A DNA stretch of 64,000 nt from Pantoea rodasii. Lineage in GTDB: Bacteria > Pseudomonadota > Gammaproteobacteria > Enterobacterales > Enterobacteriaceae. Location: NCBI RefSeq assembly GCF_002095465.1, contig NZ_MLFP01000011.1, positions 1 through 64,000 of the forward strand. The letters are read 5' to 3'. The notes beneath the pieces were generated by a model, which was not told the origin of the DNA, ran no database searches, and was given only the letters and a program-made list of their open reading frames with translations. The stretch's first letter is position 1; each line of letters opens with the position of its first letter. The position numbers and the translations under genes are program-made. Shown here piece by piece: positions 29,236 to 40,906 of this stretch.

Positions 29236-30456
29236 TTAAGCTGGCAGCTTACGCATTGTCAGGGTGGCGTTGGTACCGCCGAAACCGAAGCTGTTGGACA
29301 TCACGGTGGTCAGCGCTTTTTCAGTTGGCTGCGTCACGATGTTCAGGCCTTTACCGGCTTCATCAATTTCATCGATGTTGATGCTTGGCGCGATGAAGCT
29401 ATGCTCCAGCATCAGCAAGGTGTAGATCGCTTCCTGCACGCCCGCCGCACCCAGTGAGTGACCGGTCATGGCTTTGGTGGCAGAGATGTACGGCGAGTTA
29501 TCACCAAATACTTCGCGAATCGCACCCAGCTCTTTCACATCACCGACTGGCGTAGAGGTACCGTGGGTGTTGAGGTAATCGATTGGGGTATCAACGCCCT
29601 GCATCGCCATCTTCATGCAGCGCACTGCGCCTTCGCCTGAAGGAGCAACCATGTCAGCACCGTCAGAAGTCGCGCCGTAGCCGACGATTTCTGCATAGAT
29701 GTGCGCACCACGTGCCAGCGCATGCTCAAGCTCTTCAACCACAACCATACCGCCGCCGCCTGCGATCACGAAACCATCACGGTTCGCATCATAGGTACGA
29801 GAGGCTTTTTCTGGCGTTTCGTTGTATTTGGTCGACAGTGCGCCCATTGCATCGAACTCACAGGCCATTTCCCAGCTCAGCTCTTCGCCGCCGCCAGCAA
29901 ACACGATGTCCTGTTTGCCCAACTGAATCTGCTCTACCGCATTACCAATACAGTGTGCTGAAGTCGCACACGCAGAGCTGATGGAGTAGTTCACACCGTG
30001 GATTTTGAACGGCGTTGCCAGACACGCTGACACACCAGAACCCATGGCTTTGGTCACCACATAAGGACCGACCGCTTTCAGACCACGCGGACCGCGCATC
30101 GCATCGGCACCGAATACCTGATAACGTGGCGAGCCACCGCCTGAACCGGCAATCAGACCCACGCGTGGGTTGTTCTGATATTGCTCGTCAGTCAGGCCGG
30201 AATCCTGAATCGCTTCGGCCATAGACAGGTAAGCGTAGATTGAAGCATCACTCATGAAACGCACGATTTTGCGATCGATGAGCCCGTTGGTATCCAGTTT
30301 GACGTTGCCCCATACGTGGCTGCGCATACCGATATCTCTCATCTCTTCAGAGAAGGTGATACCCGAACGGCCTTCACGCAGAGAAGCCAGCACTTCTTGC
30401 TGGTTATTACCAATGCTGGAAACGATACCCAGGCCAGTAATCACTGCACGTTTCAT
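29236..30456 (-). CDS. fabB: 3-oxoacyl-ACP synthase I, FabB
   Basis: Elongating condensing enzyme essential for unsaturated fatty acid synthesis. 406 aa, as in E. coli. Catalytic residues are visible as the cysteine in SSACATS, the histidine in [11 protein letters not shown] and the histidine in [10 protein letters not shown]. Upstream lie a FabR-type palindrome and a FadR-type site in the E. coli arrangement, so it should be repressed by FabR and activated by FadR. Confidence 0.97.
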   Translation of the reverse strand: MKRAVITGLGIVSSIGNNQQEVLASLREGRSGITFSEEMRDIGMRSHVWGNVKLDTNGLIDRKIVRFMSDASIYAYLSMAEAIQDSGLTDEQYQNNPRVGLIAGSGGGSPRYQVFGADAMRGPRGLKAVGPYVVTKAMGSGVSACLATPFKIHGVNYSISSACATSAHCIGNAVEQIQLGKQDIVFAGGGEELSWEMACEFDAMGALSTKYNETPEKASRTYDANRDGFVIAGGGGMVVVEELEHALARGAHIYAEIVGYGATSDGADMVAPSGEGAVRCMKMAMQGVDTPIDYLNTHGTSTPVGDVKELGAIREVFGDNSPYISATKAMTGHSLGAAGVQEAIYTLLMLEHSFIAPSINIDEIDEAGKGLNIVTQPTEKALTTVMSNSFGFGGTNATLTMRKLPA

Positions 30457-30499
30457 TCAATAGTCCTCATTCCACTTCTTTTGGATTGACGTGCACTCT

Positions 30500-30517
30500 A
30501 GCTTACAGTTGTAAGCC
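30500..30517. promoter_or_regulatory. FabR-type operator upstream of fabB
   Basis: AGCTTACAGTTGTAAGCC has a perfect core GCTTACA-GT-TGTAAGC, close to the FabR consensus AGCGTACA-N2-TGTACGCT. It lies 44 bases before the fabB start. Confidence 0.65.
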
Positions 30518-30534
30518 GAACAAGTCCGATCAGC
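30518..30534 (-). promoter_or_regulatory. FadR activator site upstream of fabB
   Basis: On the minus strand GCTGATCGGACTTGTTC, the form I know from the E. coli fabA/fabB FadR sites (CTGATCGGACTTGTT). It adjoins the FabR palindrome on the upstream side. Confidence 0.75.
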
Positions 30535-30611
30535 CATTTCCTTTTGTAAATTTGCGTCATGTCACGGCAGTCGTTAAAATCGCGCCACCGCCTGAAAAAC
30601 GAGCCTTTCCC

Positions 30612-32624
30612 GTGAAATTAGCCCCGGTTGAACACGCGCAATTAAACTGGAATGATCAGGGTACACCTGTTTCCCGAGCATTCGACGACGTCTATTTCTC
30701 CAACGACAATGGATTGGAGGAGACGCGCTATGTCTTCCTCAATGGCAACCAAATTCCTGTCCGTTTTGCTCAACATTCACGCGATATTTTTATTGTCGCG
30801 GAAAGCGGTTTTGGGACTGGTCTGAACTTTCTTACCCTGTGGCAAGCGTTCGATCGCTTCTGCAGCGAACATCCCGACGCGACACTTAAACGCCTGCATT
30901 TCATCAGCTGCGAAAAATTCCCTCTGACGCAAACCGATCTGGTTGCGGCGCACGCACACTGGCCTGAGCTGGCACTCTGGGCCGAGCAATTGCAGCAACA
31001 GTGGCCACAGGCGCTGCCGGGTTGCCAGCGTTTACTGTTCAATAGCGGTAAAGTCACGCTCGATCTCTGGCTGGGAGATATTAACGCGCTAATTAATACC
31101 TTTGATGACAGTCTCAACGCACAGGTGGATGCATGGTTTTTAGATGGCTTTGCCCCGTCTAAAAATCCGGAGATGTGGACGCCGGAACTGTTCGCCGCCA
31201 TGGCACGCCTGGCCCGGCCGGGTGGGACGCTGGCGACCTTCACCTCGGCAGGTTTTGTCCGTCGGGGATTACAGGAAGCAGGCTTTACCGTGGCAAAGCG
31301 CAAAGGTTTTGGTCACAAACGCGAAATGCTAACGGGCGTGATGGAGCAGGCTTCTGCCCTGCCCCACAGCCAACCGTGGTACGCCCGCCCTGCGGCTCGT
31401 AGTCAGGAAGTGGCGCTGATTGGCGGTGGCGTGGCGAGTGCCGTGCTGGCGCTGGCGCTATTACGTCGTGGCTGGAAGGTGACGCTTTATTGCGCCGATG
31501 CAGCGCCTGCATTGGGCGCATCGGGCAATCGTCAGGGCGCGCTTTATCCCCTGCTCAATCAGCACGATCCGGCCCTCGCCACCTTCTTCCCTGCGGCGTT
31601 TACCTTTGCCCGCCGTTTGTACGACCAGCTCCCGGTGATGTTTAAACATCGCTGGTGCGGCGTACTGCAACTGGGATGGGACAGTAAAAGCGCCGATAAA
31701 ATTACCCAGATGCTGGAAATGGGATTGCCACATGATGTGGCGTACGGCGTGAACAAGGAAGATGCACAGCAGTTAGCGGGCGTCGATACTGGCTTTGGTG
31801 GCATTTTCTATCCGCAGGGCGGCTGGCTCTCTCCATCGCAACTGACCAGCAACCTGCTGGAGTACGCGCAAACGATGGGTTTACGCCTGCACTGGCTGCA
31901 TCGCGTGACCACACTGGAAACGACGACCGATGGCTGGACCCTCAACTTCAGCGAGCAGCCTTCGGCAAAACATCAGCAAGTAGTGCTCGCCAATGGCCAT
32001 GCGCTTTTGGAAATTGAGCATACCAAAGATCTGCCCGTTTACGCGGTGGCGGGTCAGGTCAGTCATGTACCGACCAATCCTGAACTGGGCGCGTTAAATA
32101 CCGTGCTGTGCTACGACGGCTATCTCACGCCGGTGAGCCCGAACTTCAACACCCACTGCATTGGGGCCAGCTACCATCGTGGCGATACCACAACCGATTT
32201 CCGTGCTGACGATCAGCAGGAAAACCGCCAGCGCCTGGTGAGCTGTCTGCCGGATGCGCAGTGGCCGCAGCAGGTGGATATCAGTGAAAACGAGGCGCGA
32301 GTGGGTGTGCGCTGCGCCACGCGCGATCACTTACCGATGAGTGGCAGCGCGCCCGATTACGCGGCGACGCTAACACAATACGCCGACCTGCCAGAGCAGC
32401 GCGCAAGGGGTGAAACCATTGCCGGGGCACCGGTTCATGCCGGTTTATTTGTGCTGGGTGCGCTCGGTTCACGCGGCTTGTGCAGCGCGCCGCTGGCCGC
32501 TGAAGTGCTGGCCGCGCAGATGAGTGGCGAGCCGCAACCGCTGGATATCGCCACGCTGGCGGCAATGAACCCAAATCGTTACTGGGTGAGAAAACTGCTG
32601 AAGGGAAAAAAGGCGGGACGCTGA
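30612..32624 (+). CDS. mnmC: Bifunctional tRNA (mnm5s2U34) methyltransferase/FAD-dependent cmnm5s2U34 oxidoreductase MnmC
   Basis: Completes the mnm5s2U modification in the tRNA wobble position: the C-terminal FAD domain removes the carboxymethyl group and the N-terminal SAM domain methylates. Seen here: [14 protein letters not shown] (SAM site), [14 protein letters not shown], then the dinucleotide motif [18 protein letters not shown] and [11 protein letters not shown]. 670 aa. The GTG at 30612 gives the E. coli-like start [14 protein letters not shown]; the open frame extends upstream through the fabB control region and is not used. Confidence 0.95.
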   Translation: MKLAPVEHAQLNWNDQGTPVSRAFDDVYFSNDNGLEETRYVFLNGNQIPVRFAQHSRDIFIVAESGFGTGLNFLTLWQAFDRFCSEHPDATLKRLHFISCEKFPLTQTDLVAAHAHWPELALWAEQLQQQWPQALPGCQRLLFNSGKVTLDLWLGDINALINTFDDSLNAQVDAWFLDGFAPSKNPEMWTPELFAAMARLARPGGTLATFTSAGFVRRGLQEAGFTVAKRKGFGHKREMLTGVMEQASALPHSQPWYARPAARSQEVALIGGGVASAVLALALLRRGWKVTLYCADAAPALGASGNRQGALYPLLNQHDPALATFFPAAFTFARRLYDQLPVMFKHRWCGVLQLGWDSKSADKITQMLEMGLPHDVAYGVNKEDAQQLAGVDTGFGGIFYPQGGWLSPSQLTSNLLEYAQTMGLRLHWLHRVTTLETTTDGWTLNFSEQPSAKHQQVVLANGHALLEIEHTKDLPVYAVAGQVSHVPTNPELGALNTVLCYDGYLTPVSPNFNTHCIGASYHRGDTTTDFRADDQQENRQRLVSCLPDAQWPQQVDISENEARVGVRCATRDHLPMSGSAPDYAATLTQYADLPEQRARGETIAGAPVHAGLFVLGALGSRGLCSAPLAAEVLAAQMSGEPQPLDIATLAAMNPNRYWVRKLLKGKKAGR

Positions 32625-32629
32625 GATGA

Positions 32630-32649
32630 CGGGGCGAGCGATCGCCCCG
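32630..32649. terminator. Hairpin between convergent mnmC and yfcL
   Basis: CGGGGCGA / TCGCCCCG with loop GCGA. No strong T run on either side, so termination strength is uncertain. Confidence 0.5.
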
Positions 32650-32654
32650 AGTTA

Positions 32655-32936
32655 TCAGGCTGTCTGACGGGCCTGCTGGAACAAGTTGTCCCACATGCCG
32701 ATCACCAGCGCCTGGTCGCGCGGCGACAACTCACCGGCCGCAATCGCATTTTGCAGGCTGTTGGTGACATGAATTTGCAACGCTTCCGGGGTATGTTCAC
32801 CACTGATTTCAACCTCAGCCACCGCCAGGGTCAGATGACCTCGCAGATAGCCACCGGCAAACAACTCGTCGTCACTGGCGTGATCGACCATGTCGTCAAT
32901 CAGGGCCAGAATGCGGGATTCAAACTCTACGATCAT
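32655..32936 (-). CDS. yfcL: YfcL family protein
   Basis: A 93-aa acidic, helical protein nearly identical in its first half to E. coli YfcL ([34 protein letters not shown]), ending with [20 protein letters not shown]. Function unknown. It is the last member of the prmB-aroC-mepA-yfcA-epmC-yfcL run on the minus strand. Confidence 0.92.
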   Translation of the reverse strand: MIVEFESRILALIDDMVDHASDDELFAGGYLRGHLTLAVAEVEISGEHTPEALQIHVTNSLQNAIAAGELSPRDQALVIGMWDNLFQQARQTA

Positions 32937-32967
32937 CTTTTCAATCCTTAAATATTAGGGGGGCGAA

Positions 32968-33513
32968 TCACAGATCTTCCGGCCACGGAAAATGTGCCGC
33001 CGTCAGCGCAGGCGTACCGTAATAGTTTGCTAACGCATCAATAAAACGTGCCGGACGTGCCGGAATGCCCTGCTCAAAATAGGTCATAACCTGAGCATGG
33101 ACCTTACGCTGAAACGCGATGCGATCGGGTTCACAATCCCCTTCAAGGTTGTCACAACTGACATTGAACGGGAAATCTGCCGCCATGCAGAATAACCACT
33201 CCAGCGCCTGTGGTTTGATCTCCACCGATTCGAACTGATTTTGCGTTTGCGCATCGCGTCCGTCTGGGCAATACCAGTAACCAAAATCCACCAGCTTGCG
33301 GCGCGCTTCACCGGCAATACACCAGTGAGAAATTTCGTGCAGCGCGCTGGCGTAGAAACCGTGAGCAAACACCACGCGGTTCCACGGCGATTCCTCATCT
33401 GCTGGAAGATAAATAGGTTCGTCATCGCCTTTAATTAGACGGGTCTGAAAGTCTTCAACAAAACAGCCATCAAAAATATCCACTAGCTGCTGGTAATGAT
33501 GTTCCGTACTCAT
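32968..33513 (-). CDS. epmC: Elongation factor P hydroxylase EpmC
   Basis: Hydroxylates the beta-lysylated lysine of elongation factor P, the last step after EpmA and EpmB. 181 aa, as in E. coli (YfcM). The metal-binding signature ALHEISHWCIAGEARRKLVD is clear, with FGYWYCPDGRD just after it. It sits directly upstream of yfcL (31 bases). Confidence 0.93.
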   Translation of the reverse strand: MSTEHHYQQLVDIFDGCFVEDFQTRLIKGDDEPIYLPADEESPWNRVVFAHGFYASALHEISHWCIAGEARRKLVDFGYWYCPDGRDAQTQNQFESVEIKPQALEWLFCMAADFPFNVSCDNLEGDCEPDRIAFQRKVHAQVMTYFEQGIPARPARFIDALANYYGTPALTAAHFPWPEDL

Positions 33514-33580
33514 AATATTTTAATCTTTAAATAAACCGCCGCCATTGTCGCACTGGCAGCCGGTCTTGACGAGTATTGGT

Positions 33581-34378
33581 TTACAGGGTCGCCATCCATG
33601 CCAGCAGTGCGCTGCCGTGACTATCCCACAATAATTTGGCGCTCATCACGGCCGAAACCGTCACCACCATCGGGCGGATCAGTTTCTGCCCTCGGCTCAG
33701 CACCAGTGTTGCGCCGAGACGAGCCCCTAAAAAGGCGCCAATTAGCATAATGATGCCGGTGCCCCACACCACTTTTCCACCGAACATAAAGAACAGCAGA
33801 CTGCCAAAGTTAGAGGTGAAATTTAAGACTTTGGCGTGGGCGGTGGCCTTGGCTAGATTAAAGCCACACAGCGTGACAAACGCCAACGCATAGAACGAAC
33901 CGGCACCAGGCCCGAAGAAGCCATCGTAGAAGCCAACGCAACCGCCACCGACCAACGCGTAAGCCAGCCCCTGCATCCGGTGCTCACGATCGGCTTCACC
34001 CAGACGCGGCATCAGCAGGAACCATAAGCCAATGCTGATCAACAGGATCGGCAGAATCTGACGCAGTACCTCGGCTTGAAGATGCTGAATCAGCACCGAG
34101 CCGCAGACTGCACCGATAAAGGTCAGCGCGATGTTCAGCCGCTGTTCGCGCAGTTTTACCGCACCGCGACGAACAAAGTAGAGGCTGGCGGAGAAGGAGC
34201 CGCCCACCGACTGTAATTTATTGGTGGCTAATGCCTGCGCTGGAGAGAGCCCCGCAGCGAGTAATGAAGGAACGGTGAGTAAACCCCCACCGCCAGCGAT
34301 GGAGTCGATAAACGCCGCCAGCACCGCAACCAGAAACAGCACGCAGAGAATCCACGGGCTAACAACGAACCACTCCAT
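33581..34378 (-). CDS. yfcA: TauE/SafE family sulfite exporter-like membrane protein YfcA
   Basis: A 265-aa inner-membrane protein with eight likely helices and two homologous halves, beginning DSIAGGGGLLTVPSLLAAGL (the first conserved motif) and with GFYDGFFGPGAGSFYALAFV in the second. The family exports sulfite or related organic anions; YfcA's own substrate is not established. Confidence 0.9.
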   Translation of the reverse strand: MEWFVVSPWILCVLFLVAVLAAFIDSIAGGGGLLTVPSLLAAGLSPAQALATNKLQSVGGSFSASLYFVRRGAVKLREQRLNIALTFIGAVCGSVLIQHLQAEVLRQILPILLISIGLWFLLMPRLGEADREHRMQGLAYALVGGGCVGFYDGFFGPGAGSFYALAFVTLCGFNLAKATAHAKVLNFTSNFGSLLFFMFGGKVVWGTGIIMLIGAFLGARLGATLVLSRGQKLIRPMVVTVSAVMSAKLLWDSHGSALLAWMATL

Positions 34379-34441
34379 GATAATCCTTAAAATGCAATCA
34401 AGAGCGGGCGCACCGAGGTGCGCCCCAACAAAGCGTTACCG

Positions 34442-35266
34442 TTATAACAAATGGCGGTCGAGTAAAGCCTGACAAGAAGGCGGCAACGGCGGCGGCGTTT
34501 TCTTAACGGGCGGCGTACTGCCTGGTTTTTTGGGCTGGAACCAGCTGTCTAACTCCGCGCCACAGCCATCACCCGGCGGTGGTGCGGCCTGCTCTTCACA
34601 CTCCAGACTGCCAGCCGGACAGCGCAAACGCACGTGCATGTGGGCACGGTGAGCAAACCACGGGCGGACTTTGTTCAGCCAGGCACGATCGCTACCGGCA
34701 TCCGCACAAAGCTGCTTTTTAATCGCCGGATTGACGAAGATGCGCGTCACTTCATCATCTTTCGCCGCCAGCTTGATCAGGCTATCGATCTGCGGCTGCC
34801 AGTGGCGCGCAATCACTTGCTTGTCATCCGGCGCCACCAGATCCAGCGGCTGTGGCTTCAGCAATTGCTGCGCCGTCCAGCGGTTTTGCGGCAGCTGCAG
34901 CCAGATATCGACGTCCAGACCGGTTTGGTGGCTGGCGTGTCCGCTGCTAAAGCGTCCGCCTGCCGCCATGCCCATATCACCTATCAACACCTGCCCCAGC
35001 TGCAATTGATGCACCTGAGTACTGAGACGTTGAATAAAGGCAATCAGATCGGGATGACCATAATAACGACGCTGATCCTGACGCATCACCTGATAATTTG
35101 GCGAGCTGAGCGGCAGTTGCTGTGCGCCGACAATACAGCCGTTGGCGAAACCGCCAATCGACTGCGGGCTGCCGGCGATCGGCTGATGGATTTGCTGCCA
35201 GGGTGTGGCAGCAAACACGGCCGCACTGCACAACAGCGCGGCAACGGTGATGAGCAAGCGGCGCAT
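34442..35266 (-). CDS. mepA: Penicillin-insensitive murein DD-endopeptidase MepA
   Basis: A periplasmic zinc peptidase cutting D-Ala-mDAP cross-links. 274 aa with a signal peptide ([19 protein letters not shown]). Zinc ligands are in [17 protein letters not shown] (His and Asp) and [13 protein letters not shown] (His). The Cys-containing C-terminal part with a Pro/Lys stretch is also typical. The start at 35266 lies seven bases after the aroC stop; upstream residues in the open frame belong to the end of aroC. Confidence 0.94.
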   Translation of the reverse strand: MRRLLITVAALLCSAAVFAATPWQQIHQPIAGSPQSIGGFANGCIVGAQQLPLSSPNYQVMRQDQRRYYGHPDLIAFIQRLSTQVHQLQLGQVLIGDMGMAAGGRFSSGHASHQTGLDVDIWLQLPQNRWTAQQLLKPQPLDLVAPDDKQVIARHWQPQIDSLIKLAAKDDEVTRIFVNPAIKKQLCADAGSDRAWLNKVRPWFAHRAHMHVRLRCPAGSLECEEQAAPPPGDGCGAELDSWFQPKKPGSTPPVKKTPPPLPPSCQALLDRHLL

Positions 35267-35273
35267 CGGTGGC

Positions 35274-36359
35274 TTACCAGCGCGGCACAGTGCTGTTGAC
35301 GTCACCGTTTTGCGCACGCTGACGCAGCAGGTGATCCATCAACACGATCGCCATCATTGCTTCGGCAATCGGAACGGCTCGGATGCCCACGCAAGGATCG
35401 TGACGACCTTTGGTGATCATCTCCACTTCTTCACCCTCGCGGGTGATAGTTTTGCCCGGTACGGTGATGCTGGAGGTCGGTTTCATCGCCAGATTGGCAC
35501 TGATGGTTTGGCCGCTGCTGATGCCACCTAAAATGCCACCGGCGTGATTGCTCTGGAAGCCATCGGCGCGAATCTCATCACGATGCTGGCTACCGCGCTG
35601 GTTAATCACCGCGAAACCGTCACCGATTTCCACGCCTTTCACCGCATTGATGCTCATCAATGCATGCGCCAAATCAGCATCCAGACGATCAAACACCGGC
35701 TCGCCCAGTCCTGGCGGCACATTCTCTGCCATTACTGTGACTTTAGCGCCGATCGAGTCGCCCTCTTTCTTCAGGCCGCGCATCAGTTCGTCCAGCGCAT
35801 CCAGCTTAGAGGCATCCGGACAGAAGAACGGGTTCTCTTCGACGATGCTCCAGTCTTTGAGTTCGCAAGCCACATCACCAATCTGCGCCAGATAGCCGCG
35901 TACCTGAATGCCGTGCTTCATCTGCAGATACTTCTTAGCAATTGCACCCGCTGCCACGCGCATCGCGGTTTCACGTGCTGACGAACGACCGCCGCCACGA
36001 TAATCGCGCAGGCCATATTTCTGCTCATAGGTGTAATCAGCATGGCCGGGACGGAACAGATCTTTAATGGTGCCGTAATCCTGCGAGCGCTGGTCGGTAT
36101 TTTCAATCAGCAAGCCGATTGAGGTGCCAGTGGTGACGCCCTCAAACACGCCGGACAAAATTTTCACCTGATCGGGCTCGCGGCGCTGTGTGGTATAGCG
36201 CGATGTGCCCGGACGGCGGCGGTCAAGGTCGTGCTGAATATCCGCTTCCGTGAGTGGAATGCCAGGCGGCACGCCATCAACGATGCAGCCCAGCGCAATA
36301 CCATGCGACTCGCCAAAAGTGGTTACGCGAAAAACTTGTCCAATGCTGTTACCGGCCAT
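35274..36359 (-). CDS. aroC: Chorismate synthase AroC
   Basis: Last step of the shikimate pathway, EPSP to chorismate, needing reduced FMN. 361 aa, the family length. Signature motifs [38 protein letters not shown] and [15 protein letters not shown] are all present. It follows prmB after 45 bases in the same direction. Confidence 0.96.
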   Translation of the reverse strand: MAGNSIGQVFRVTTFGESHGIALGCIVDGVPPGIPLTEADIQHDLDRRRPGTSRYTTQRREPDQVKILSGVFEGVTTGTSIGLLIENTDQRSQDYGTIKDLFRPGHADYTYEQKYGLRDYRGGGRSSARETAMRVAAGAIAKKYLQMKHGIQVRGYLAQIGDVACELKDWSIVEENPFFCPDASKLDALDELMRGLKKEGDSIGAKVTVMAENVPPGLGEPVFDRLDADLAHALMSINAVKGVEIGDGFAVINQRGSQHRDEIRADGFQSNHAGGILGGISSGQTISANLAMKPTSSITVPGKTITREGEEVEMITKGRHDPCVGIRAVPIAEAMMAIVLMDHLLRQRAQNGDVNSTVPRW

Positions 36360-36404
36360 TGTGGTTCCTTGTTGCGATGTGGCGGGCGAGTGCTCGCCCC
36401 ATTT

Positions 36405-37335
36405 TTAGTCTTTGTAGAAAGAGAAGTGGTGCTGCGCAGCGACGATCTGCTCGCGTGTTAGCATGAATACACCGTCACCGCCGTTATCGAACTCCAGCCA
36501 GGTAAACGGCACATCCGGATACTGCTCAATCATGTGCACCATACTGTTGCCGACTTCGCAAATCAGCACGCCCTGCTCGCTGAGATAGTCTGGCGCGCAG
36601 GAGAGAATGCGACGCACCAGTTCAGACCATCGCTGCCCGCCGCTAAGCCGAGTTCAGGCTCATGGCGATATTCGTTCGGCAGATCGTCCATATCTTCCGC
36701 ATCCACGTACGGTGGATTGGTGACGATCAGATCGTATTTCAGCTGCGGCAAACCACGGAACAGATCGGCACGGATTGGCGTGACGTGATGGATCAGCCCG
36801 TGCTCTTCAATATTTTGTTCTGCCACTGCCAGCGCATCAGTGGAGATATCGACCGCGTCGACTTCCGCTTCCGGGAAGGCGTATGCGCAGGCAATCGCGA
36901 TGCAGCCGCTGCCCGTACACATGTCGAGAATGTGATGCGGTTGTTCACTAATCAGACCCGCAAAGCGATTTTCAATCAGTTCACCAATCGGCGAGCGCGG
37001 CACTAACACGCGCTCATCGACATAGAACTCGTGACCGCAGAACCAGGCTTATTGGTGAGATAGGCCACCGGAATGCGCTCATTGACGCGGCGAATCACGC
37101 GCTCAACGATACGATGACGCTCGCTGGCCGTCAGGCGCGCATTGCGCATATCTTCGGGAATATCCAGCGGCAGCCAGAGCGAAGGCAAGACCAGTTGAAC
37201 GGCTTCGTCCCAGGGATTATCCGTGCCGTGGCCGTACCAAATGCCTGCCGCCGAAAAACGGCTGACAGCCCAGCGCAGCATATCCTGAATAGTGTGCAGT
37301 TCACTCACTGCCTCATCGACGAAAATCTTGTCCAC
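36405..37335 (-). pseudogene. prmB: Ribosomal protein uL3 glutamine methyltransferase PrmB, two base deletions
   Basis: Methylates a glutamine of ribosomal protein uL3. The sequence lies in three frames. AYLTNK continues as [12 protein letters not shown] only if one G is restored near 37048 (AAG[G]CCTGG). GLAAGSDGL continues as [14 protein letters not shown] only if one G is restored near 36623 (CTG[G]AACTGG). With both, the protein is 310 aa, exactly the E. coli length, and keeps [15 protein letters not shown] and the catalytic VTNPPYVD. The GTG start at 37335 has GGAGGG before it. Two clean losses in a conserved gene suggest base-calling errors. Confidence 0.88.
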
Positions 37336-37491
37336 GTAGCCCTCCGCAGGCCTTAAAACAATCGGCCGATAGTTTGCCACGAAGCCGGGCAGAATTCAGC
37401 GCGGCAAGGCGAAAAAGCTGACATTTGTTGACGCTTAGCGTTAAGGTATGGCACCGGCTGTTCCTCAGCCTCTTAACCACAATCCCGAGCC

Positions 37492-38040
37492 ATGAGTAAG
37501 AAGACGCCGCTAAGCCAGGACGACCAGTCGCTATTTCGTGAATTGATGACGGGAACGCGCAAGTTAAAACAGGACACCATCGTGCACAAACCGGTGGTGA
37601 AAACCCGTGAAGTACCGCTAAAGCGACTGCTTTCCGAGCAGGCCGACAACAGCCACTACTTTTCTGATGAGTTTCAGCCACTGCTCTCCAGCGAAGGGCC
37701 GATGCGCTACGTGCGCGCCGATGTCAGCCATTATGAATTGAAAAAATTGCGACGCGGCGACTATACGCCGGAGATTTTTCTCGATCTTCATGGATTAAGA
37801 CAGCAGCAGGCCAAGCAAGAGTTAGGGGCATTGATTGCGGCCTGTCGCCGCGAACACCTGTTCTGCGCCAGCGTCATGACCGGGCACGGCAAACACATCC
37901 TCAAGCAGCAAACACCTTTGTGGCTGGCACAACATCCGCATGTGATGGCATTTCATCAGGCACCTAAACTGTTTGGCGGCGATGCCGCGCTGCTGGTGCT
38001 GATTGAAGTCGAAGAGTGGCAACCGCCAGAATTGCCTTAA
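37492..38040 (+). CDS. smrB: Ribosome rescue endonuclease SmrB
   Basis: Cuts mRNA between collided ribosomes so that stalled ribosomes can be rescued. 182 aa. The SMR domain shows its two motifs, [16 protein letters not shown] and [17 protein letters not shown]; the unstructured N-terminus with DQSLFRELM is the ribosome-binding part. It is divergent from prmB, as in E. coli. Confidence 0.93.
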   Translation: MSKKTPLSQDDQSLFRELMTGTRKLKQDTIVHKPVVKTREVPLKRLLSEQADNSHYFSDEFQPLLSSEGPMRYVRADVSHYELKKLRRGDYTPEIFLDLHGLRQQQAKQELGALIAACRREHLFCASVMTGHGKHILKQQTPLWLAQHPHVMAFHQAPKLFGGDAALLVLIEVEEWQPPELP

Positions 38041-38055
38041 CGCAGAAAAAGGAAA

Positions 38056-38074
38056 GGGCCGCAGAGTGCGGCCC
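38056..38074 (-). terminator. Terminator between smrB and sixA
   Basis: GGGCCGCA / TGCGGCCC around a three-base loop. On the minus strand it is followed by TTTCCTTTTTC, so it best serves sixA. Confidence 0.65.
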
Positions 38075-38098
38075 ATAGAGATGTCACTTTTGGCGACA

Positions 38099-38581
38099 TT
38101 ACATCGCTTTGGCCAGTTTTGACGGGCTGACCTGCCACTCCAGCTTGCCTTCACTGGCATCTGCATCAAAATTCACATAGGCAATTGCTGAGGTCGCGAA
38201 CATCGGTGGCGCTTCCTGCGGGCAGAGTTCAGAAACCAGATATCCCACCAATGGCAGATGCGAAATCACCAGAGCCGATTTGACCCCTTGCTGCGCCAGC
38301 GCCTGCAGATAACAGGCCACCATGCCCGGATCGCCACCTGGCGTTAGTTCCGGCAACACGTCTTGCCCTTCTGGCAACTTCAGTGCCTCGCGTACCGTGG
38401 CGAGCGTCTGCTCTGCACGGAGATAAGGGCTCACTAACACCCTTTCGATATCCAGCGCCTGGCCGTTTAGCCAGCTCGCCATCTGGCGCGATTCGTCACA
38501 GCCACAGATTGTGAGTGGGCGTACTGAATCACTCGCTGCTTCCAGAGCTGCGTCGCCATGACGCATGATAAAAACTTGCAT
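38099..38581 (-). CDS. sixA: Phosphohistidine phosphatase SixA
   Basis: A 160-aa histidine phosphatase that removes phosphate from the Hpt domain of ArcB and from NPr. The family RHG signature is at residues 7-9 (MQVFIMRHGDAA), and the second catalytic histidine is in LVISHLPLVGYL. The start at 38581 matches the E. coli N-terminus; upstream residues in the open frame are not conserved. Confidence 0.93.
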   Translation of the reverse strand: MQVFIMRHGDAALEAASDSVRPLTICGCDESRQMASWLNGQALDIERVLVSPYLRAEQTLATVREALKLPEGQDVLPELTPGGDPGMVACYLQALAQQGVKSALVISHLPLVGYLVSELCPQEAPPMFATSAIAYVNFDADASEGKLEWQVSPSKLAKAM

Positions 38582-38776
38582 AAAGCACCGCTGTTGTTTG
38601 TCGATATCGTCGGGTACCACAGCACCAGACGCTTCATTCTGCGAATGAACGCTGTGTTTTACCCCAATGGCTTCAGTATAGTCAACCGGTTGTTTATTAA
38701 ATAAGCATATCTAAGAATGGTGCCGCGCCCGCTTCTCCATAGCACCATAAGTAACCCGCTGAATCTGTGCGCCTAT

Positions 38777-40906
38777 TCATATTTGTGCAGAAGTGTAAAA
38801 ATTCGTTTGCGCTTCTGACATTGCCATCAAAGCGTCACAAGGCGTGAAACGATCGCCATGTTGCTGCATTAATACACGTAATGTATTGACGATTTCGCTG
38901 GCGCCGCGTTGATCCATATAGCGGAACGGACCGCCGAGAAAAGGCGGGAAACCGATGCCAAATACTGCCGCGATATCACCATCCCGTGCTGTACGAATCA
39001 CGGATTCATCCAGACAACGTGCGGCTTCGTTCAGCATCATCATCACGCAACGTTGCGCGATCTGTTCTTCACTCTGCTTTGCCTGCGGCTTGACGTTAAT
39101 CAGGCCATAAATTGAGGCATCGACTTTGCGTTTGCCCGGCCAGCGAGAGGCGTTGTAAAGGTAGAACCCTTTCTGGTTTTTGCGCCCTTTGCGGCCATCT
39201 GCGAGGATGGCGTTAACCGCGTCGGGGGCGCTGAAACGCTCACCATACGCCTGCTGCAGAATCGGACTGATTTTGCTGCCGACATCAATACCTACTTCAT
39301 CCAGCAACTGCAATGGCCCGACCGGGAAGCCAAACTTCACTAGTGCGCGGTCGATATGATCGACCGGCTCCCCTTCCAGCAAGCAGCGCATGGCTTCATT
39401 TATATACGGCGCAAGGATACGGTTAACGTAGAAACCGGGTTTATCGGCCACGACCACCGCTGTTTTTCCCTGCTGGCGTGCCAGCTTCACCGTGGTCGCC
39501 AGCGTTTCTGCCGATGTGCCCACATGCGGAATCACCTCCACCAGCGGCATTTTGTCCACCGGACTGAAGTAGTGCAGACCTATTACATTCTCGGGGCGCT
39601 GCGCGTTAGCGGCAATCTCGCCAATCGGCAGCGACGAAGTATTGGAAGCAAAGATGGTGTGTGGCTGGCAGTGGTTTTCGATTTCCGCCACCATTTGCTG
39701 CTTCAACGCCAAATCCTCAAACACGGCCTCAATCACCAGGTCACGCTGGCTAAAGCCTTGATAATCGACTCCACCGCTGATGCGTGCCATCTGTTGCTGC
39801 CGTTCCGCTGGCTTAAGTTGGCGTCGCTTGACCTTTTGACTCAGCAGATCCCAACTGTACTGCAGCGCGTGATTCACACCATTGAGGTTAACGTCTTTGA
39901 TACGCACCGGTAACCCGGCTTTCAGCGCGGTAACACTGGCAATACCGCCACCCATCAAACCGCCGCCGAGTACGCCGATATGCTTCAATGCACGCGGTTC
40001 TGCTTCAGCCACCGCCTCTTTCTTGATCGCGGTCGACGCAAAAAACAGACTGCGCAGAGCCGCAGATTCAGGTGTCATTGCCAACTGGCCAAAAGCGCGC
40101 GCCTCTGCCGCGTGTCCAGCCTGGCTGCCCTGCTCCAACCCAATACGCACCACCTGTAAGATGCGTTCGGCTGCCGGATAATTGCCCTGGGTTTTGCTGT
40201 CGGTTTGGCGCTTTGCCATGGTGAACAGCAGAGAACGCGCCAGCGGCGCTTGCATCAGGCGATCGCGGCGGGACAGTTCACGGCGGACGATCTTTCCTTT
40301 ATGTACTCGAGCAATTGCTGTTTCCAGCAGGATGGACTGCGGCACGGCATCGTCAACAACGCCAAGCTTCAATGCCTGTTTAGCGCGCAGCTGTTTACCA
40401 CTCAGGATCAGCGGCAGCGCCTGCGGCACACCAATCAGTTTTGGCAGACGCTGTGTACCGCCTGAGCCAGGTAACAGACCCAATTGTACTTCTGGCAGGC
40501 CCAACCGGGTTTTATCATCCAGCGTGCAGATACGGGCACTGCAAGCCAGCGCCAATTCCAGCCCACCGCCGAGACAGGCACCGTGGATCGCTGCGACCAC
40601 CGGAAACGGCAGCGCGGCAATCTCCGCCATCACTTCTTGCCCCTGACGCGCTAACGCTTCCGCCTCTTCTGCCGTCTGACACTCGGCGATCATGCTGATA
40701 TCCGCACCGGCAACAAAGTTGTCGCTTTTACCCGAAATCAGCACCAGTCCCGCCAACTTCGGATTGCTGCGCGCTTCAGCCAACACCGCTTTTATTTGTG
40801 GGACAAACTCCGCCTTAAGCGTGTTCATCTTTTCGCCCGGCACGTCGATGGTGATGATGCCGACATGATCGAGCCGCATGTGTAAATGGAATGCAGATGC
40901 GCTCAT
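38777..40906 (-). CDS. fadJ: Fatty acid oxidation complex subunit alpha FadJ
   Basis: Anaerobic beta-oxidation multi-enzyme: an N-terminal crotonase domain (enoyl-CoA hydratase; [27 protein letters not shown]) followed by a 3-hydroxyacyl-CoA dehydrogenase ([15 protein letters not shown] at about residue 310, [16 protein letters not shown] with the catalytic histidine). 709 aa. The start overlaps the fadI stop by one base (TAATG), so the two subunits are coupled. Confidence 0.95.
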   Translation of the reverse strand: MSASAFHLHMRLDHVGIITIDVPGEKMNTLKAEFVPQIKAVLAEARSNPKLAGLVLISGKSDNFVAGADISMIAECQTAEEAEALARQGQEVMAEIAALPFPVVAAIHGACLGGGLELALACSARICTLDDKTRLGLPEVQLGLLPGSGGTQRLPKLIGVPQALPLILSGKQLRAKQALKLGVVDDAVPQSILLETAIARVHKGKIVRRELSRRDRLMQAPLARSLLFTMAKRQTDSKTQGNYPAAERILQVVRIGLEQGSQAGHAAEARAFGQLAMTPESAALRSLFFASTAIKKEAVAEAEPRALKHIGVLGGGLMGGGIASVTALKAGLPVRIKDVNLNGVNHALQYSWDLLSQKVKRRQLKPAERQQQMARISGGVDYQGFSQRDLVIEAVFEDLALKQQMVAEIENHCQPHTIFASNTSSLPIGEIAANAQRPENVIGLHYFSPVDKMPLVEVIPHVGTSAETLATTVKLARQQGKTAVVVADKPGFYVNRILAPYINEAMRCLLEGEPVDHIDRALVKFGFPVGPLQLLDEVGIDVGSKISPILQQAYGERFSAPDAVNAILADGRKGRKNQKGFYLYNASRWPGKRKVDASIYGLINVKPQAKQSEEQIAQRCVMMMLNEAARCLDESVIRTARDGDIAAVFGIGFPPFLGGPFRYMDQRGASEIVNTLRVLMQQHGDRFTPCDALMAMSEAQTNFYTSAQI

